A stretch of DNA of 64,000 nt from Syncephalastrum monosporum B8922 (GCA_000697355.1 JNEN01001248.1:1-64000), one strand, 5' to 3'; positions 1-11,708 are shown, counted from the stretch's first letter. Translations and numbers: made by a program. Notes: a model not told the origin generated them from the sequence alone.

Positions 1-2333
1 TTGGTCTGAAACTCCTCCCGCAACATGATGGGACCATTTTTGACCTGGCCGGTGTTCGCAGCGTTATGGCAAACGTTGCGAATACACCTGATCCACTCTT
101 GTGCGTACGGATGGTCTGGGTGAGCCTCTTGGATATATTCAGAAAAGTCGTTAATGTTGACGGCGGTAGGGTGTCGAGGCATGCTGTGGATAAATGCGGT
201 CGTTAGTCAACTGAAATATGTGTCGAGATGATATGGTGTTATAAGGAACTTACCCCATATCGGCATGATGAATGACAAACACAAGGCCTGCCTGGTCGGG
301 GCCGATCCTTTGATTGAGCCATTCTTTCAAAAGAAAGAGTGCATCATTCTCGTGGACGGGTTCAGGTAGAGGAGCACGGCCATCACCATCCGTCAACCTC
401 CTGGTGAGCGCTGTTGGCCTTGCAGGAGGCATAGGCTTGCCGGAAACGATCGGTGGCTGCCCGTGCAGAAGAGGTAAGGGCTGTCCCAGGTTCTGCCTCT
501 CCATGACCCACATGGTCTCGAGCGTTTGCATGGCCTTGCTGTCACCAAAAGGGCGCGGAAATGTTGTGCGACCGTCAGGCTGTCGACACTCTTGGTTCGT
601 GCGGGCGTTGACAAGTAGAAGCCCGTCTTCTACAAACCGAAGGCGCACTCGGTCCTGGATGACGGCAGGATACTTCCTTGTCAACCACCGAGCAGAAAGA
701 TGGCAAGGGAAGCTCTGATCTCCCACCATGCGTCGAATGTATAGGCCTCCTGTTTTGCTGATCGCATACTCCGTCCCGTGCAACATCCTGTTTCCCCAAC
801 GCGCGAGATTGAGCGCCCTCAAGTTCGCTGCTCTTTGCTCGGCAGTGAGCGTGCTACGAAGGTGAGCTCCCGCCCTATCAAGTGCTTCTTGTCGCAGCTT
901 GGGATCCCTGTGCCAGTCTGTGTCATCCGTATGTGGCCGGAATCTGTTCAGGATATGGGCCAGGGGATCTTGGCCGCGTTGTTCTCGCTGCAACGATTGC
1001 CAGTCCCGCATGGCGCGAGCGCCAATGTTGGTATCTTTTGGTAGAGTCATGAGCCACTCGATCCATTCCTGCTTTTGGTCACGCGGGATATAGAGATAAT
1101 GTCGGGTCCGGTTTCTTTTGTAAAGCGAGAGTGCTTGGCGTCGCCTTTCTTGACTACCTGGCGCACCCTGCGTGAAACCATCGGACCCCATGAAACGTGA
1201 GGCTGCGAGAGAGCGAGTATGCCTTGGCTCGGCGTCGAACTGCCGGGTCGGCCGCGCTTGCTGTTCAGGCTTCCGTGTGTGTGCCGCGTTCAAAAGCCTC
1301 TTTTGCTCATCGAGCTTGGTAAAATATGCCGCGAATTTTGGATCCTCCGGGCGGCAGCGCGCATAAAGGCGCCTCACGATATCACCGTGCGTCATGTTCA
1401 GGGCCGCAGCATCCAGAATAAAATCGAGCAGATATTGGAGAACGGCAAAGGTGAGGCTCCAAGTGGCGAGCATTAAACCTCGATACTCGATCGTCCGTAT
1501 GGTATGCTTGTACCTGAAAATGTTAAAATTTGGAAGCGCCGCAAAAAAAAAAGTCAGGTACACATTGCTGACATCGTGCAAGTTGCATCATGGCTTACCC
1601 AGGGTGAAAGTGGGGAATCACAAGTGTGAGAGTGTCCCCGGGTGGATCCGTATCTTTAGCGCTGTCAAAGTACTCTTCGCCAGCATAATGCTGCAGAGTA
1701 GGAATACCGACATAATCAAGGAAGCTTGCCCTACTAAAGTTGATGCCGTTCCGATGTGCAAAGTTTGCAATAGCCAAAGATGACGGTATCGCACCAAAAG
1801 TCACCGTGACGAGAGGGCGGGCAATGGAAAGATATTGCAATAGCTGAAGCCGCGGCTCGTCTGTCACCATAAGACTGCGTGACAACCATGGCAGGACATC
1901 GACGAAGGGCAAGTGACGATCCGCCAGGTCTGCCCAGTCCTGCTGTGACACGCCTAGGGTCTGGTACATCTGTCGCACCACAACGGACGCCATCGATCCG
2001 CCATCCCAGAAAGTTGTCGTGTGCGTGTAGTCGGACAAGGTGATATCATAGCCGACGAGTACCACGGGAACGTGACCCGCGACGGTTCGGGGTAGTGACT
2101 GCCGGAAAGACGGCATCACGACGGCGGTCCGTGAAGGGGCGTTGTCCGGCTCGAGTCGCAACGCTATTCTCGGTAGCGTATCGCTGAATACTCGCCGCCC
2201 AATGTTGGTAGAATGCACGGTTTTTGTCGTCGAGTGGCTCTTCCGATTCGCCAAGACGCATAAAAACGTCCCTTGCGACCGTCGAGACGGACTGAATGCT
2301 GCTGCTCGGCTTCCAAGCGAGGTTGTCACTCAT
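1..2333 (-). pseudogene. Left copy of three-exon element gene, 5'-deleted and frameshifted
   Basis: The gene runs on the minus strand: exon 1 is 2333-1599, exon 2 is 1513-254, and exon 3 starts at 183 and leaves the window. Both intron junctions (GTAAGC and GTAAGT donors, CAG acceptors) are shared with the right copy. The reading frame now begins at an ATG at 2333 whose first residues (MSDNLAWKPSSSIQ) align to residue ~280 of the long copy, so the N-terminal region with the GIY-YIG-like stretch is gone. An extra base in an A run near 2106-2108 shifts the frame after DRRRDAVF; the right copy stays open there. Exon 2 is open through its full ~420 codons and lacks the frameshift found in the right copy. 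A TATA box precedes the new start. I infer an inactive copy; a short-form product from the new ATG would end at the frameshift. The protein family has no name I can give. Confidence 0.75.
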
Positions 2334-2392
2334 AAGAGATAGTAGGGAAAGGAATTATTAATGGACACGAGCGCTGTGCTATCGCTCACGAC

Positions 2393-2402
2393 TTTATATA
2401 TA
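2393..2402 (-). promoter_or_regulatory. TATA box of left element copy
   Basis: Read on the minus strand the sequence is TATATATAAA, about 60 bases upstream of the left copy's ATG at 2333. The right copy has the matching TATATAAA at 7007-7014 in the same relative place before its own start. This is an inference from position and motif only. Confidence 0.45.
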
Positions 2403-3022
2403 AGAGATGATAGAGATGCCTTTGTCTCCTCTAGTAGGATCAAGTATATCGGTTGCTCATTACTTGTATACTATGTCCCAAAGTGCTTTCTTTGCTCATC
2501 TATCACAGTGTCATATGAATCGTACTCGCTTTCCTTTTTCGTGTCAACGCGGCCCTTGCTGCTGTGTCCTTTAGAGTGGCATTCATGCATTACAGAGACC
2601 CACAAAAAAATTTCTCTTTTTTTTTTTTTTTTTCTCTCAGAGAGCTACACATGAATACTCCAGCATTTCAGTGAATTAACGGTGCTAGTAGCAAGCCACG
2701 ATCATCCAGCTCACGTTCATAAATATTTCCAAGTATATGCAGTGAGAGCTCATGCCTGAAAGCATAAAATGGCAGTGCAGTGAATAGTTTCTGCTTTTCG
2801 GTGGGGTTCCTGTATTACAGCCAACCAATCAAGTTTGTGCCCTATTGACGAAAATGAGGCATAGTATAATGAGCACCTTCACATGACAAGCTGCGTGTCA
2901 TAGATAAGCTGCTAATGAATCTCGATTTCTGGTGCAAGCGAATCATGATGAATATACAGTTGATACTGACATATGAAAAGGAAAAGGTATAGATAGGTAC
3001 AAGTACAGTAGCTACAAGACCA

Positions 3023-4724
3023 GTTTTTAAAGTTGACGAATACTGAAGAAGCTGGTGTTTTTGTTAATGAATATGAGAAACCTGATCCGCCAAGACCCAT
3101 AACCAGAACCTGTGAGGAAAATGGAGACGTATATTCAAAAAAGTTTATTCGACCAAATATTTCGCAGACATACAAATCAAAGAGTTGTGCATCATGATCT
3201 TGCTGGAGATATTGTTGGATAGAGCTACATAATAAAAAAATGGACGGCAATGGCATATATTTGTTGCTCATGAACCCAATCCGTGGAACGTGAAACTTTG
3301 CGATGACGCAGAACAAGATGGCAGGCTTTTTTTTTTTTTTTTTTCAATTTCCTGGGATGAGCTTGTGTTCAGGCCCCTTATTTCTTCCCTTTTCCCCGCG
3401 CTTTCGCAAACCTGATGCGCGCAAGCAGCTTCAAGGCACAGGTGCCAGCCTGTAGCGCGCTTTATTCGCAAACAACAAGCAAAACATACCTGACGTCCGT
3501 CTTGCAGCATTGGTAGGCTACAGGATCATCGCCGTTATCCTCAGTGCTATTCAAAAGACGGCTAAAGATCAAAGCATGGAGAACGGATGAGGCAAAGTGA
3601 AATGGCTGAAGAGATATAGGACTTCACATTGAGCTTACTGCTGCTGGCAACACAGAGAGACTTGGAGATTCACTGGGGCTTGACGGTCGCGGATCGAGCT
3701 ATGGCCGGGATTGGCTTCATACTCACTCGTACAGCCCTAATTGGCGCACAGCTGAACCCATTACAAGGCAGACGACGCGTTCTTGGGAAAACGCGACGTT
3801 TTCCGGATGAAAACAGGATGCCTTTTAAAACGGTCGACCACGAACCAGTGACAACCACTAAAGAGGTGATCTTGAGGTTTAACGGCGTTGAACTTGATGA
3901 AACAATGTGCCTTACACAATATAAGTCACTGAAACGCTTGCACGGCGCATCTGCTTTTTTGCGCGAAACACACTACTCGCCAGCGATGGGGCCAGTTGTC
4001 GCAAACATGTCTCATGCAGACACGGCCTGCAGCAACCTCTACAAAGTCGAGTCCGCGGACGGCAACCCTTGCGGTTCCTGGGTACACACCGACCGCCTTC
4101 GTCCGGTTCACGTCAATGACCCGCTCACAGTCTGAAGCACAAGGTAGTACCCGACCATCACACGCAACGAATGGCGCACCATCATGCATACATTCAATAC
4201 ACTTTTCTCTTTGCGACTCGAGGACGAACATCATTCTAAAGAAGGCGGTATTGTTGGGTGTTTACCCCCTTCCGCCTTTTTTCTTTTCAAACGACGTCAA
4301 ATTACTGCGCACGGCCGTACACCTGTATTTGTGAATCACTCTCAAAAAAGTATCCATGCATCTGCGACTGCGGCACCGAATACTCTTCTCTTGTCTTTGT
4401 CTCTCTCTCTCTCTGCGACCTCTTCGCTATGACTCGTATCGTTATAGTCCATTAGCCTTTTATATACTTCTTCCCTTTCCGCCAGGCAACAACCAAGTCC
4501 CATGAAAAATTGAAACAGGCGAGTAAATCTGATAAAGGGCATCTTGTCTACCCTCTACTCTTCTGTTCTCTATCACCTGGCTTTGCACCCAATAGCCAAA
4601 AGCATTGTGACAGTCTGATTGACCAATAAAGAACCGACAAAAACTTTAATCCCCGACATGCAATAAAATGCAAAATCACACATACTATTACGCCGATTTT
4701 GAGAATACCTTTACTTTCTCTTGA
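3023..4724. other. Spacer between the inverted arms, left part
   Basis: AT-rich non-coding DNA apart from the open frame at 3629-4135. It includes an 18-nt T run near 3327-3344 and a CT-rich stretch near 4405. A short minus-strand frame at 3510-3268 contains Cys-rich sequence (CFACC, CLEAAC) that could be a relic of a zinc-binding segment, but it is too short to assign. Confidence 0.4.
3629..4135 (+). pseudogene. Possible Ty3-type retroelement integrase tail relic
   Basis: An open frame of about 168 codons without a good start context. Its end (YKVESADGNPCGSWVHTDRL, followed by RPVHVND) resembles the tail that follows the integrase in Ty3/gypsy-like polyproteins, where a YKV...G...VH.DRL pattern is common. 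No catalytic integrase residues, reverse transcriptase, LTRs or frame continuation can be seen. It sits between the two inverted element arms, a region already rich in mobile DNA. It could equally be a chance open frame. Confidence 0.28.
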
Positions 4725-4797
4725 GCCCTACGTGGGGGTCGAACCCACAACCTTTGGATTAGAAGTCCAATGCGCTATCCAATTGCGCCAGCAGGGC
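4725..4797 (-). tRNA. tRNA-Arg (anticodon UCU)
   Basis: Read on the minus strand this forms a complete cloverleaf of 73 nt. The acceptor stem pairs GCCCTGC with GTAGGGC (one G-U pair), and the D arm is GCGC...GCGC. The anticodon stem TTGGA/TCCAA encloses loop CTTCTAA with anticodon TCT, and the T arm GTGGG-TTCGACC-CCCAC is intact. No intron is present in the anticodon loop. It reads AGA codons. It lies 108 bases from the MITE at 4905 and inside the spacer of the large inverted repeat. A 22-nt fragment of its 5' half recurs at 55675-55696. Confidence 0.95.
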
Positions 4798-4904
4798 CTC
4801 TCATTTTTTTGTTGAACTTGAATATAATTGTGTAATGCAGCAAAATATGTGTGCGTGCAGTGCAGAAGTTGTCTACGTCACGACCACGTGACATCGGGAT
4901 GTTA

Positions 4905-5143
4905 CAGTGTTTTGCACAAATTGGCGGGTTAAAAAACATTTTTTTTTCTTCCGCCAATGTACATCATTGGATATCGATACAATTTTGGCTGATCAGTGCA
5001 CATTTTGATTGGCCAATGCACTTTTTGGCTGAGCAGCCCAGTTTTAAAAAACGTATTGACCAATCAAAACATGCACTTGGTCAGCCAAAAGTGAATCGAT
5101 ATGCAATGATGTGCATTGGCGGAAGAATAAACGCAAAACACTG
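4905..5143. mobile_element. Tc1/mariner-type MITE, 239 bp, TA target duplication
   Basis: The ends are CAGTGTTTTGC and GCAAAACACTG, flanked on both sides by TA (4903-4904 and 5144-5145), the duplication made by Tc1/mariner transposases. The inverted repeats run inward for about 110 bases per side with some mismatches. Shared inner blocks include CTTCCGCCAATG, ATATCGAT and TTTTGATTGG. No coding capacity is present, so it is a non-autonomous element mobilised in trans. A perfect short palindrome (GTCACG...CGTGAC, about 4878-4893) lies just outside. Confidence 0.88.
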
Positions 5144-5145
5144 TA

Positions 5146-6470
5146 GTTCTCCACTCCTTCCACATGCCATTCTTTAAGGATGCAATTAATCTTGCACATG
5201 CCCACCTTTCCCTTCGTTGTCTTTAATCTCGATTTAAGGTGCACCCCACTGCATTCCTTCATCCCCTTCTATTTTCATTTGTTTTCCTTTCATTTATTTC
5301 TCTTGTATATAGATTGCTCATTAACTAACCTTGTCTTTCACTCGTCGAGCTCCTCATGAGGTCAAGAGGATAGGACAAAACTGGTGCGATGATGAGACCA
5401 AGGGCGAAGGTATAAAGGCAGAGCAATTCAAGAAAATAAGCAATAATCTATCCGATCCCATTCTATCGACTCTTTTTTAATCTTTTTTCTTATCCTTGAT
5501 TCCTTTGGGAGAAATCTTCGTGATTTATTTCGGATTGGCTTACTGCATACACGGAGTATGTGCGACGATTGTCAGTTTCATCCAAACGTGTCTGGGTATT
5601 CCCTTGCTAAAGAACCTTTCCCGGAGCCGAAGCCATCACCCATTGCACCGCACGTGTCATTTATAGGGTCGTCTCTTCTAGAAGTAAACATTTGTAAGGA
5701 TGGACTCGTATCCTCACTTTTCAGTGCACTCCCCAATATTATATCCACATAGTAGTATCCATCTTAGCTTCAGGACACATAAATAGGCTTCATTTTTTCA
5801 GCCAGAGCAGATTAGACACTAAATCCTCAAAGGCTATCAATAAAGTCCTATATCTCTTATATACACACTCAATTTCTCTCATAGCTGCTTGCAAGTTTGC
5901 TATAAGACCATTTCCAAGCCTCAAGAACAAGTCTGGTATCTGTCTCCGCTAATCCTGCATCAAGACACCATCGAAAAACACAAGTCTGCACTACTCCATT
6001 CCGACATTGTCAAACTACATTCCCAACTTTGACCCTTATAAACTCACCAGTTTATTACATTTCCGTACCTCTAATTACCTTTTATCTTTTTCCAGCCCTT
6101 TTCCACCTTCTCTTTTATATCTTTTCGTAAAGTTTTTTTTATACAAAACTTTGCTGCTGCTCATTCGACCCTTTTTTTCTATTTGACATCATCTTTTAAT
6201 GGAGGAGTTACCTCAAGAATATTTATTGTATGTGAATGTATTTTGCAGTCACGCGTATCTAAGACAGTGGCGCGCTGCGTGAGAGACATAAATGGGGAGA
6301 GTGGAACAGGGTGATTTGGTACTATAGCGAGGGGAGAGGGCTCCGCAGAGCCTGCCTATTTGACATTTCTTTACTTTTTTTATCTTCTCTGGGTAATTCT
6401 TACCCACCTTTTTGCTCCGAACCCACCTAAGTGCCTTGGAGGTATAAACATAATAACTTCGTAATGGGTA
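5146..6470. other. Gene-free spacer, right part
   Basis: AT-rich sequence with CT-rich and T-rich tracts (around 6050-6180 and 6510-6520). No reading frame has convincing composition; the longest are about 60 codons. I see no RNA gene and no terminal repeat. It ends where the right inverted arm begins. Confidence 0.5.
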
Positions 6471-9400
6471 TGGCCTTGTATCTACTTGTACCTAATATCT
6501 ATTCCTTTTCTCTCTCTCTCTCTTATACCAAGGCTTTCCTTTTCGTATGTCAGGACAGTATCAACTGTATATCCATCATGACTCGCCTGCATCAGAAATC
6601 GAGATTCATTAGCAGCTTCTCTATGACACGCAGCTTGTCATGTGAAGGTGCTCATTATACTATGCTTCATTTTTGCCAATAGGGCACGAACTTGATTGGT
6701 TGGCTGTAATACACGAACCCCACCGAAAAGCAGAAACTATCCACTGCACTGCCATTTTATGCTTTCAGGCATGAGCTCTCACTGCATATACTTGGAAATA
6801 CTTATAAACGTGAGTTGGATGATCGTGACTTGCTACTAGCACCATTAACTCACTGAACGGCTGGAGTATTCATGTGTAGCTCTCTGAGAAAAAGAAAGAG
6901 AAATTTCTTTGTGGGTCCGTGACATTATGGATAGACGAACAAAGAAAGTAATGAGCCAATAATATTCTTGATCATACTGGAGGAGACAAAGAAATCTATC
7001 ACCTCGTATATAAAGTCGCGAGCGACAGCATAGCGTTCGTGTCCTTTTTTTTGTTTCCCATTCTCACTACACTCAAAACCATTCAATTATAATGAGTCAA
7101 AATCAGGTACACGAGGATTACACGGTCATGGATCAGTATGACTTAGAGGTGTCAAATCTTCTCAATTAGCTTGCCGTGGCTGAAAGAGTGTGTGAAACAA
7201 TCCGCGCGCGCCTTCAAAGCTTTGCTATCCCTGTTGACCGCCTCGGCGAAGACGTGGTGCGCGACACGTTCTTCCACAACGGCGCGGATATCGATCGCGG
7301 CCTGCTGCCGACGATCGAAGCACTTGCGAAAGACCACACGACTATCAGCACTGAAGCCATGGAGCAAGCCCTCCCTTGGGACGAGGTAACGACAGACGCG
7401 CCAACTCGCCCGGTGATCTACATACGCACCTGGGAGATTCCTCGTGGCCTCCTCCGCCGTGTCCTCCTTGCCGTCGTCATCGAGGACATCGCCGCATCCG
7501 GTGAAGACGTCGACGTTGAGAACGATGTCTTGGACCCCGACACAGGCGCCGTTGTTTCTACCCTCCCGAGCGCTTGGGCATGGGCAGACAAAGTCCTACC
7601 GGGAAACGCAGTCATTGATCTGTGTGAAACTTTCAACGACAGTTCTGAGATTGTTTACGCTCGGTACGTCGGCCGAACCAGGGATAATCCTCGCCGTCGC
7701 CAGTTCGAAGACGAAAATCGGCCGTATGGCTACCTCAAGCGGTTCCTTGAGCTCCTTGAACGAGAGTCAAACGAAGATCAACAGGTTGTCAAACGCCTCC
7801 ATTACTTTACTGTGCCGGATGGCGACCAGCAAGAACAACTCGACTTTTACGAGCAAATGGCGATCGCGTTCTTCGGCCTGAACACGCTGATCAACCGTCA
7901 GCCAGGCGGCGAATTCATGACCTACAATCCCACTTGGGATCTGAGCAGCAGCGTTCAGTCCGTCTCGACGGTCGCAAGGGACGTTTTTATACGTCTTGGC
8001 GAATCGGAAGAGCCACTCGGCGACAAAACCCGTGCATTCTACCAACATTGGGCGGCAAGTATTCAGCGATACGCTACCGAGAATAGTGTTGCGACTCGAG
8101 CCGGACAACGCCCCTTCACTGACCGCCGTCGTGATGCCGTCTTCCGGCAGTCACTGCCCCGAACCGTCGCGGGTCACGTTCCCGCGGTACTCATCGGCTA
8201 TGAGATCACCTTGACCGACTACACGCACGCGACAACTTTCTGGGAGGGCGGCTCGAAAGCGTCCGTTGTGGTGCGACAGATGTACCAGGCCTTAGGCATA
8301 TCACAGCAGGACTGGGCAGGCCTGGCGGACCGTCACCTGCCCTTCGTCGATGTCTTGCCATGGTTGTCATTTAGTCTCATGATGACAGACGACCCGCGGC
8401 TTCAGCTATTACAGTATCTTTCCCTCGCTCGCCCGCTCGTCACGGTGACTTTTGGTGCGATACCGTCATCTTTGGCTATTGCAAACTTTGCGCACCTGAA
8501 CGGCATCAACTTTAGTAGGGGAAGCTTCCTTGATTACGTCGGTATTCCTACTCTCCAACACTATGCCGGTGAAGGATACTTTGACAGCGCTGAAGATACG
8601 GACCCACCCGGGGACAGTCTCACACTTGTGATTCCCCACTTTCACCCTGGGTAAGCAATGATGCGACTTACACGATGTCAGCACTGTGTACCTGACTCTT
8701 TTTTTTTTTGTGGCGCTTCCAAATTTTGACATTTTCAGGTACGACAAGCATACCATACAGACGACCGAGTACCGAGATTTTATGCTCGCCACGTGGAGCC
8801 TCACCTTTGCCGTTCTCCAATATCAGCTCGATTTCGTTCTGGATGCTGCGTCCCTGAACATGACGCACGGCGATATCGTGAGGCATCTTTATGCGCGCTG
8901 CCGCCCGGAGGATCCAAAATTCGCGGCCTATTTCACTAAGCTTGATGAGCAAAAGCAGCTTTTGCACATGGTCCACACACGGGAGCTTCAACAGCGAGCA
9001 CGGCCGACCCGGAACTTCGACGCCGAGCCGAGTCATACTCTCTCTCTGGCAGCTACACGTTTCATGGAGGACGATGGTTTCACGCAGGGTGCGCCAGGCA
9101 GTCAAGAAAGGCGACGTCAAGCAATCTCACTGTACAAAAGAAACCGGACCCGACATTATCTCTATATCCCGCGTGACCAAAAGCAAGAATGGATCGAGTG
9201 GCTCATGACTCTACCAAAAGATACCAACATTGGCGCTCGCTCCATGCAGGACTGGCAATCGTTGCAGCGAGAAGAACGCGGCCAAGATCCCCTGGCCCAT
9301 ATCCTGAACAGATTCCGGCCACATACGGATGACACAGACTGGCACAGGGATCCCAAGCTACGACAAGAAGCACTCGATAGGGCGGGAGTTCACCTTCGTA

Positions 9401-10254
9401 GCACCCTCACTGCAGAGCAAATAACAGCGAACTCAAGGGTGGCCAATCTCGCGCGTTGGGGAATAGGATGTTGCACGGGACGGAGTATGCGATCAGCAAC
9501 ACAGGAGGCCTATACATTCGACGCATGGTGGGAGATCAGAGCTTCCCTTGCCATCTTTCCGCCGGGTGGGTGACAAGGGAGTATCCTGCCGTCATCCGCG
9601 ACCGAGTGCGTCTTTTATTTGTAGAAGATGGGCTTCTACTTGTCAACGCCCGCACGAACCAAGAATGTCGACGGCTTGACGGGCGCACAACATTTCCGCG
9701 CCCTTTTGGTGACAGCAAGGGCATGCAAACGCTCGAGACCATGTGGGTCATGGAGAGGCAAAACCTGGGACAGCCCGTACCTCTCCTGCACGGGCAGCCA
9801 CCGATCGATGCCGGCAAGCCTATGCCTCCTGCAAGGCCAACAGCGCTCACCAGGAGGTTGACGGATGGTGATGGCCGTGCTCCTCTACCTGAACCCGTCC
9901 ACGAGAATGATGCACTCTTTCTTTTGAAAGAATGGCTCAATCAAAGGATCGGCCCCGACCAGGCAGGCCTTGTGTTTGTCATTCATCATGCCGATATGGG
10001 GTAAGTTCCTTATAACACCATATCATCTCGACACATATTTCAGTTGACTAACGACCGCATTTATCCACAGCATGCCTCGACACCCTACCGCCGTCAACAT
10101 TAACGACTTTTCTGAATATATCCAAGAGGCTCACCCAGACCATCCGTACGCACAAGAGTGGATCAGGTGTATTCGCAACGTTTGCCATAACGCTGCGAAC
10201 ACCGGCCAGGTCAAAAATGGTCCCATCATGTTGCGGGAGGAGTTTCAGACCAAG
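6471..10254 (+). repeat. Right arm of the large head-to-head inverted repeat
   Basis: This is the plus-sense partner of 1-3022. Upstream non-coding sequence (6471-7054), most of the coding region and both shared introns match the left arm in reverse complement. Inner-edge similarity begins at about 6471 (TGGCCTTGTA... against the complement of 3013-3022). The repeat very probably continues to the gene end at 10380 and beyond, but the left arm leaves the window first. Confidence 0.9.
7007..7014 (+). promoter_or_regulatory. TATA box of right element copy
   Basis: TATATAAA lies 78 bases before the ATG at 7092. The same box and its flank (AAAGTCG, with GAGCGA after it) are kept in the left arm, which suggests the element carries its own RNA polymerase II promoter. 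Confidence 0.5.
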
Positions 10255-10380
10255 AAGCGCACCATTAAGCAGCGGGACAACACAGGCAACGTAACGGGAA
10301 CAGTCAACGTGCACGACATTCAAGTTGGACCACAGAGAGGCGGCGTCGACCAAGATGAGCCTGAGAATCTATATGATTAG
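7092..10380 (+). pseudogene. Right copy of element gene: GIY-YIG-like, ~1,000-residue protein, frameshifted
   Basis: Proposed exons are 7092-7106, 7170-8650, 8740-10000 and 10071-10380. The first intron (7107-7169) is needed only to remove an in-frame TAG at 7167; otherwise translation would have to start within the long frame. The exon 8650/8740 and 10000/10071 junctions are supported by GTAAG donors, CAG acceptors and the left copy. Around residues 165-190 the stretch YARYVGRTRDNPRRRQFED followed by GYLKRFLELLE resembles the RYVG.T..P..R..ED pattern of fungal GIY-YIG-type nuclease proteins. The rest matches nothing I can name; the C-terminal exon is rich in polar residues. A one-base deletion near 9462 (GGGGAATAGG against GGGGAAACAGG in the left copy) shifts the frame in exon 3, so this copy is probably dead. 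The gene has no reverse transcriptase and no DDE transposase signature that I can see. Confidence 0.65.
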
Positions 10381-11708
10381 CCTGGCTACCACACATCGCT
10401 CCCTCTTTCCTTCCCCCTATAAAACAACATACGTCAACTAGCTGTCTTCTTTTTTCCTCTTTTTTTCTTTGTCATGATTTATTCTCCAAAAGCTTATGAA
10501 AACTATAGACATGTGTTCCTTCTTGGTGGCTCGCTGTCATAGAGCAGAATTACCAAAGATACGTGTTACAATACTAAGCGAACAGGAAAGTGCAAGGTAC
10601 GCATACTGTGTTCCACCTGAACACTGCCTGTCATTGTAGTCGATGAATGCTCTACTCACTAACTATACGAGCTTTTATGAAGATGCAAAAAATATCGCCA
10701 AGTCACATACTGATATAGCGTAATACGTTGTCACTGCAGATGCTAGCCGTATACTTTCAAAGTTGTGGTGATGTTTTATTTTCTACGGTGGGCTTTTTTA
10801 ACAATACCAAAAGTTAGACGTCCTGTACCATGAAGCTTGCACCGCAGTAATTTTAAGATGTGAGTTCCACTTCACACTCGCATCTCTGCCTTGGAGGTGG
10901 CGTGTCACCAAGAGCTCTGGTTTGAGTCTCTTACGAGAATAGCAAGGAAGATCGAAAAGAAGATCGCTTCATAAATAGTATATGAAAACTTTTGCATACA
11001 CAGCACGCAAGAGTGTTTACATAGCTCTCTCCAACGCATTTGTAGCGTAGGGTCGCTATTTAAGTTTTATGCAGTCTATGTGTACAGTCGAACAAATACT
11101 GTATGAAGCGAATGCTTCCAAAAATACACCGTTTCTATAGATCTATCGCGCAGTGTAGAGGGACATGACTGACAATAAGGAAGCAAATTAGATAGCTGCA
11201 TGCTAGCAATACATAGAGGGCAGAAAACGTAAAGATGAAGAGCGCATTACAGCATCTTGTGAGCCAGATATGACTCTCATGATCATTGTGTGTGTGTGAC
11301 CGGTCCTGATAAACAGGCGATCCAGGAGCACATGTCACCCATCTGTATCAGCAGGAAGATGTCATATTTGGTCTGCACACTCTTATTTCACGAGGTGTGT
11401 AGCGCCTTCCATTTCAGTAGTGGTTGTGGATCAAAAGAAAACAAGGTTTTGTTCACTACAGGCCGTCGCAGCACAATAATAGGCGGTTCGCGTCGCTTTC
11501 AATAGCTAAAAGCGTACATATGCTATTGGTCCTACCGCACATTTATAGAGGCGCTTTGCAGTGGAGCCGAAAATTTGCTATAATCCAGAATGTTGGTATG
11601 CAATATTCTGTCGGTAAGACAGACGTGGGCCCAAATCTTTCTTTTTTTTTTTTTTACCAACACGCTTTTGTTGTTTCTTTCTTCTCAAGTATACTTGCAG
11701 AAAAAAAA
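10381..11708. other. Gene-free stretch beyond the right element copy
   Basis: AT-rich DNA with no credible frame longer than about 70 codons. The outer end of the element should lie here, but without the left copy for comparison the boundary cannot be placed. The last few hundred bases, with a T run at 11640-11654 and a purine run just before the ATG at 11709, are probably the promoter and leader of the SR protein gene. Confidence 0.4.

Larger units (their letters stand above)
1..3022 (-). repeat. Left arm of a large head-to-head inverted repeat
   Basis: Read on the minus strand, this stretch matches 6471-10254 on the plus strand over coding exons, introns and upstream non-coding DNA. Sampled coding blocks look about 90-95% identical by eye. 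Position 1 corresponds to about 10254, so the left copy continues beyond the window. Similarity fades near 3010-3022. Relative to the right arm it lacks about 0.85 kb (right-arm 7055-7917), covering the start of the gene and its first ~275 codons. No target-site duplication can be tested because the outer end is off the window. Confidence 0.9.

Noticed and set aside
3268..3510. Cys-rich minus-strand frame as a PiggyBac-type zinc finger
   Set aside because: Spacing of cysteines does not fit the known finger and the frame is only 80 codons with no transposase upstream.
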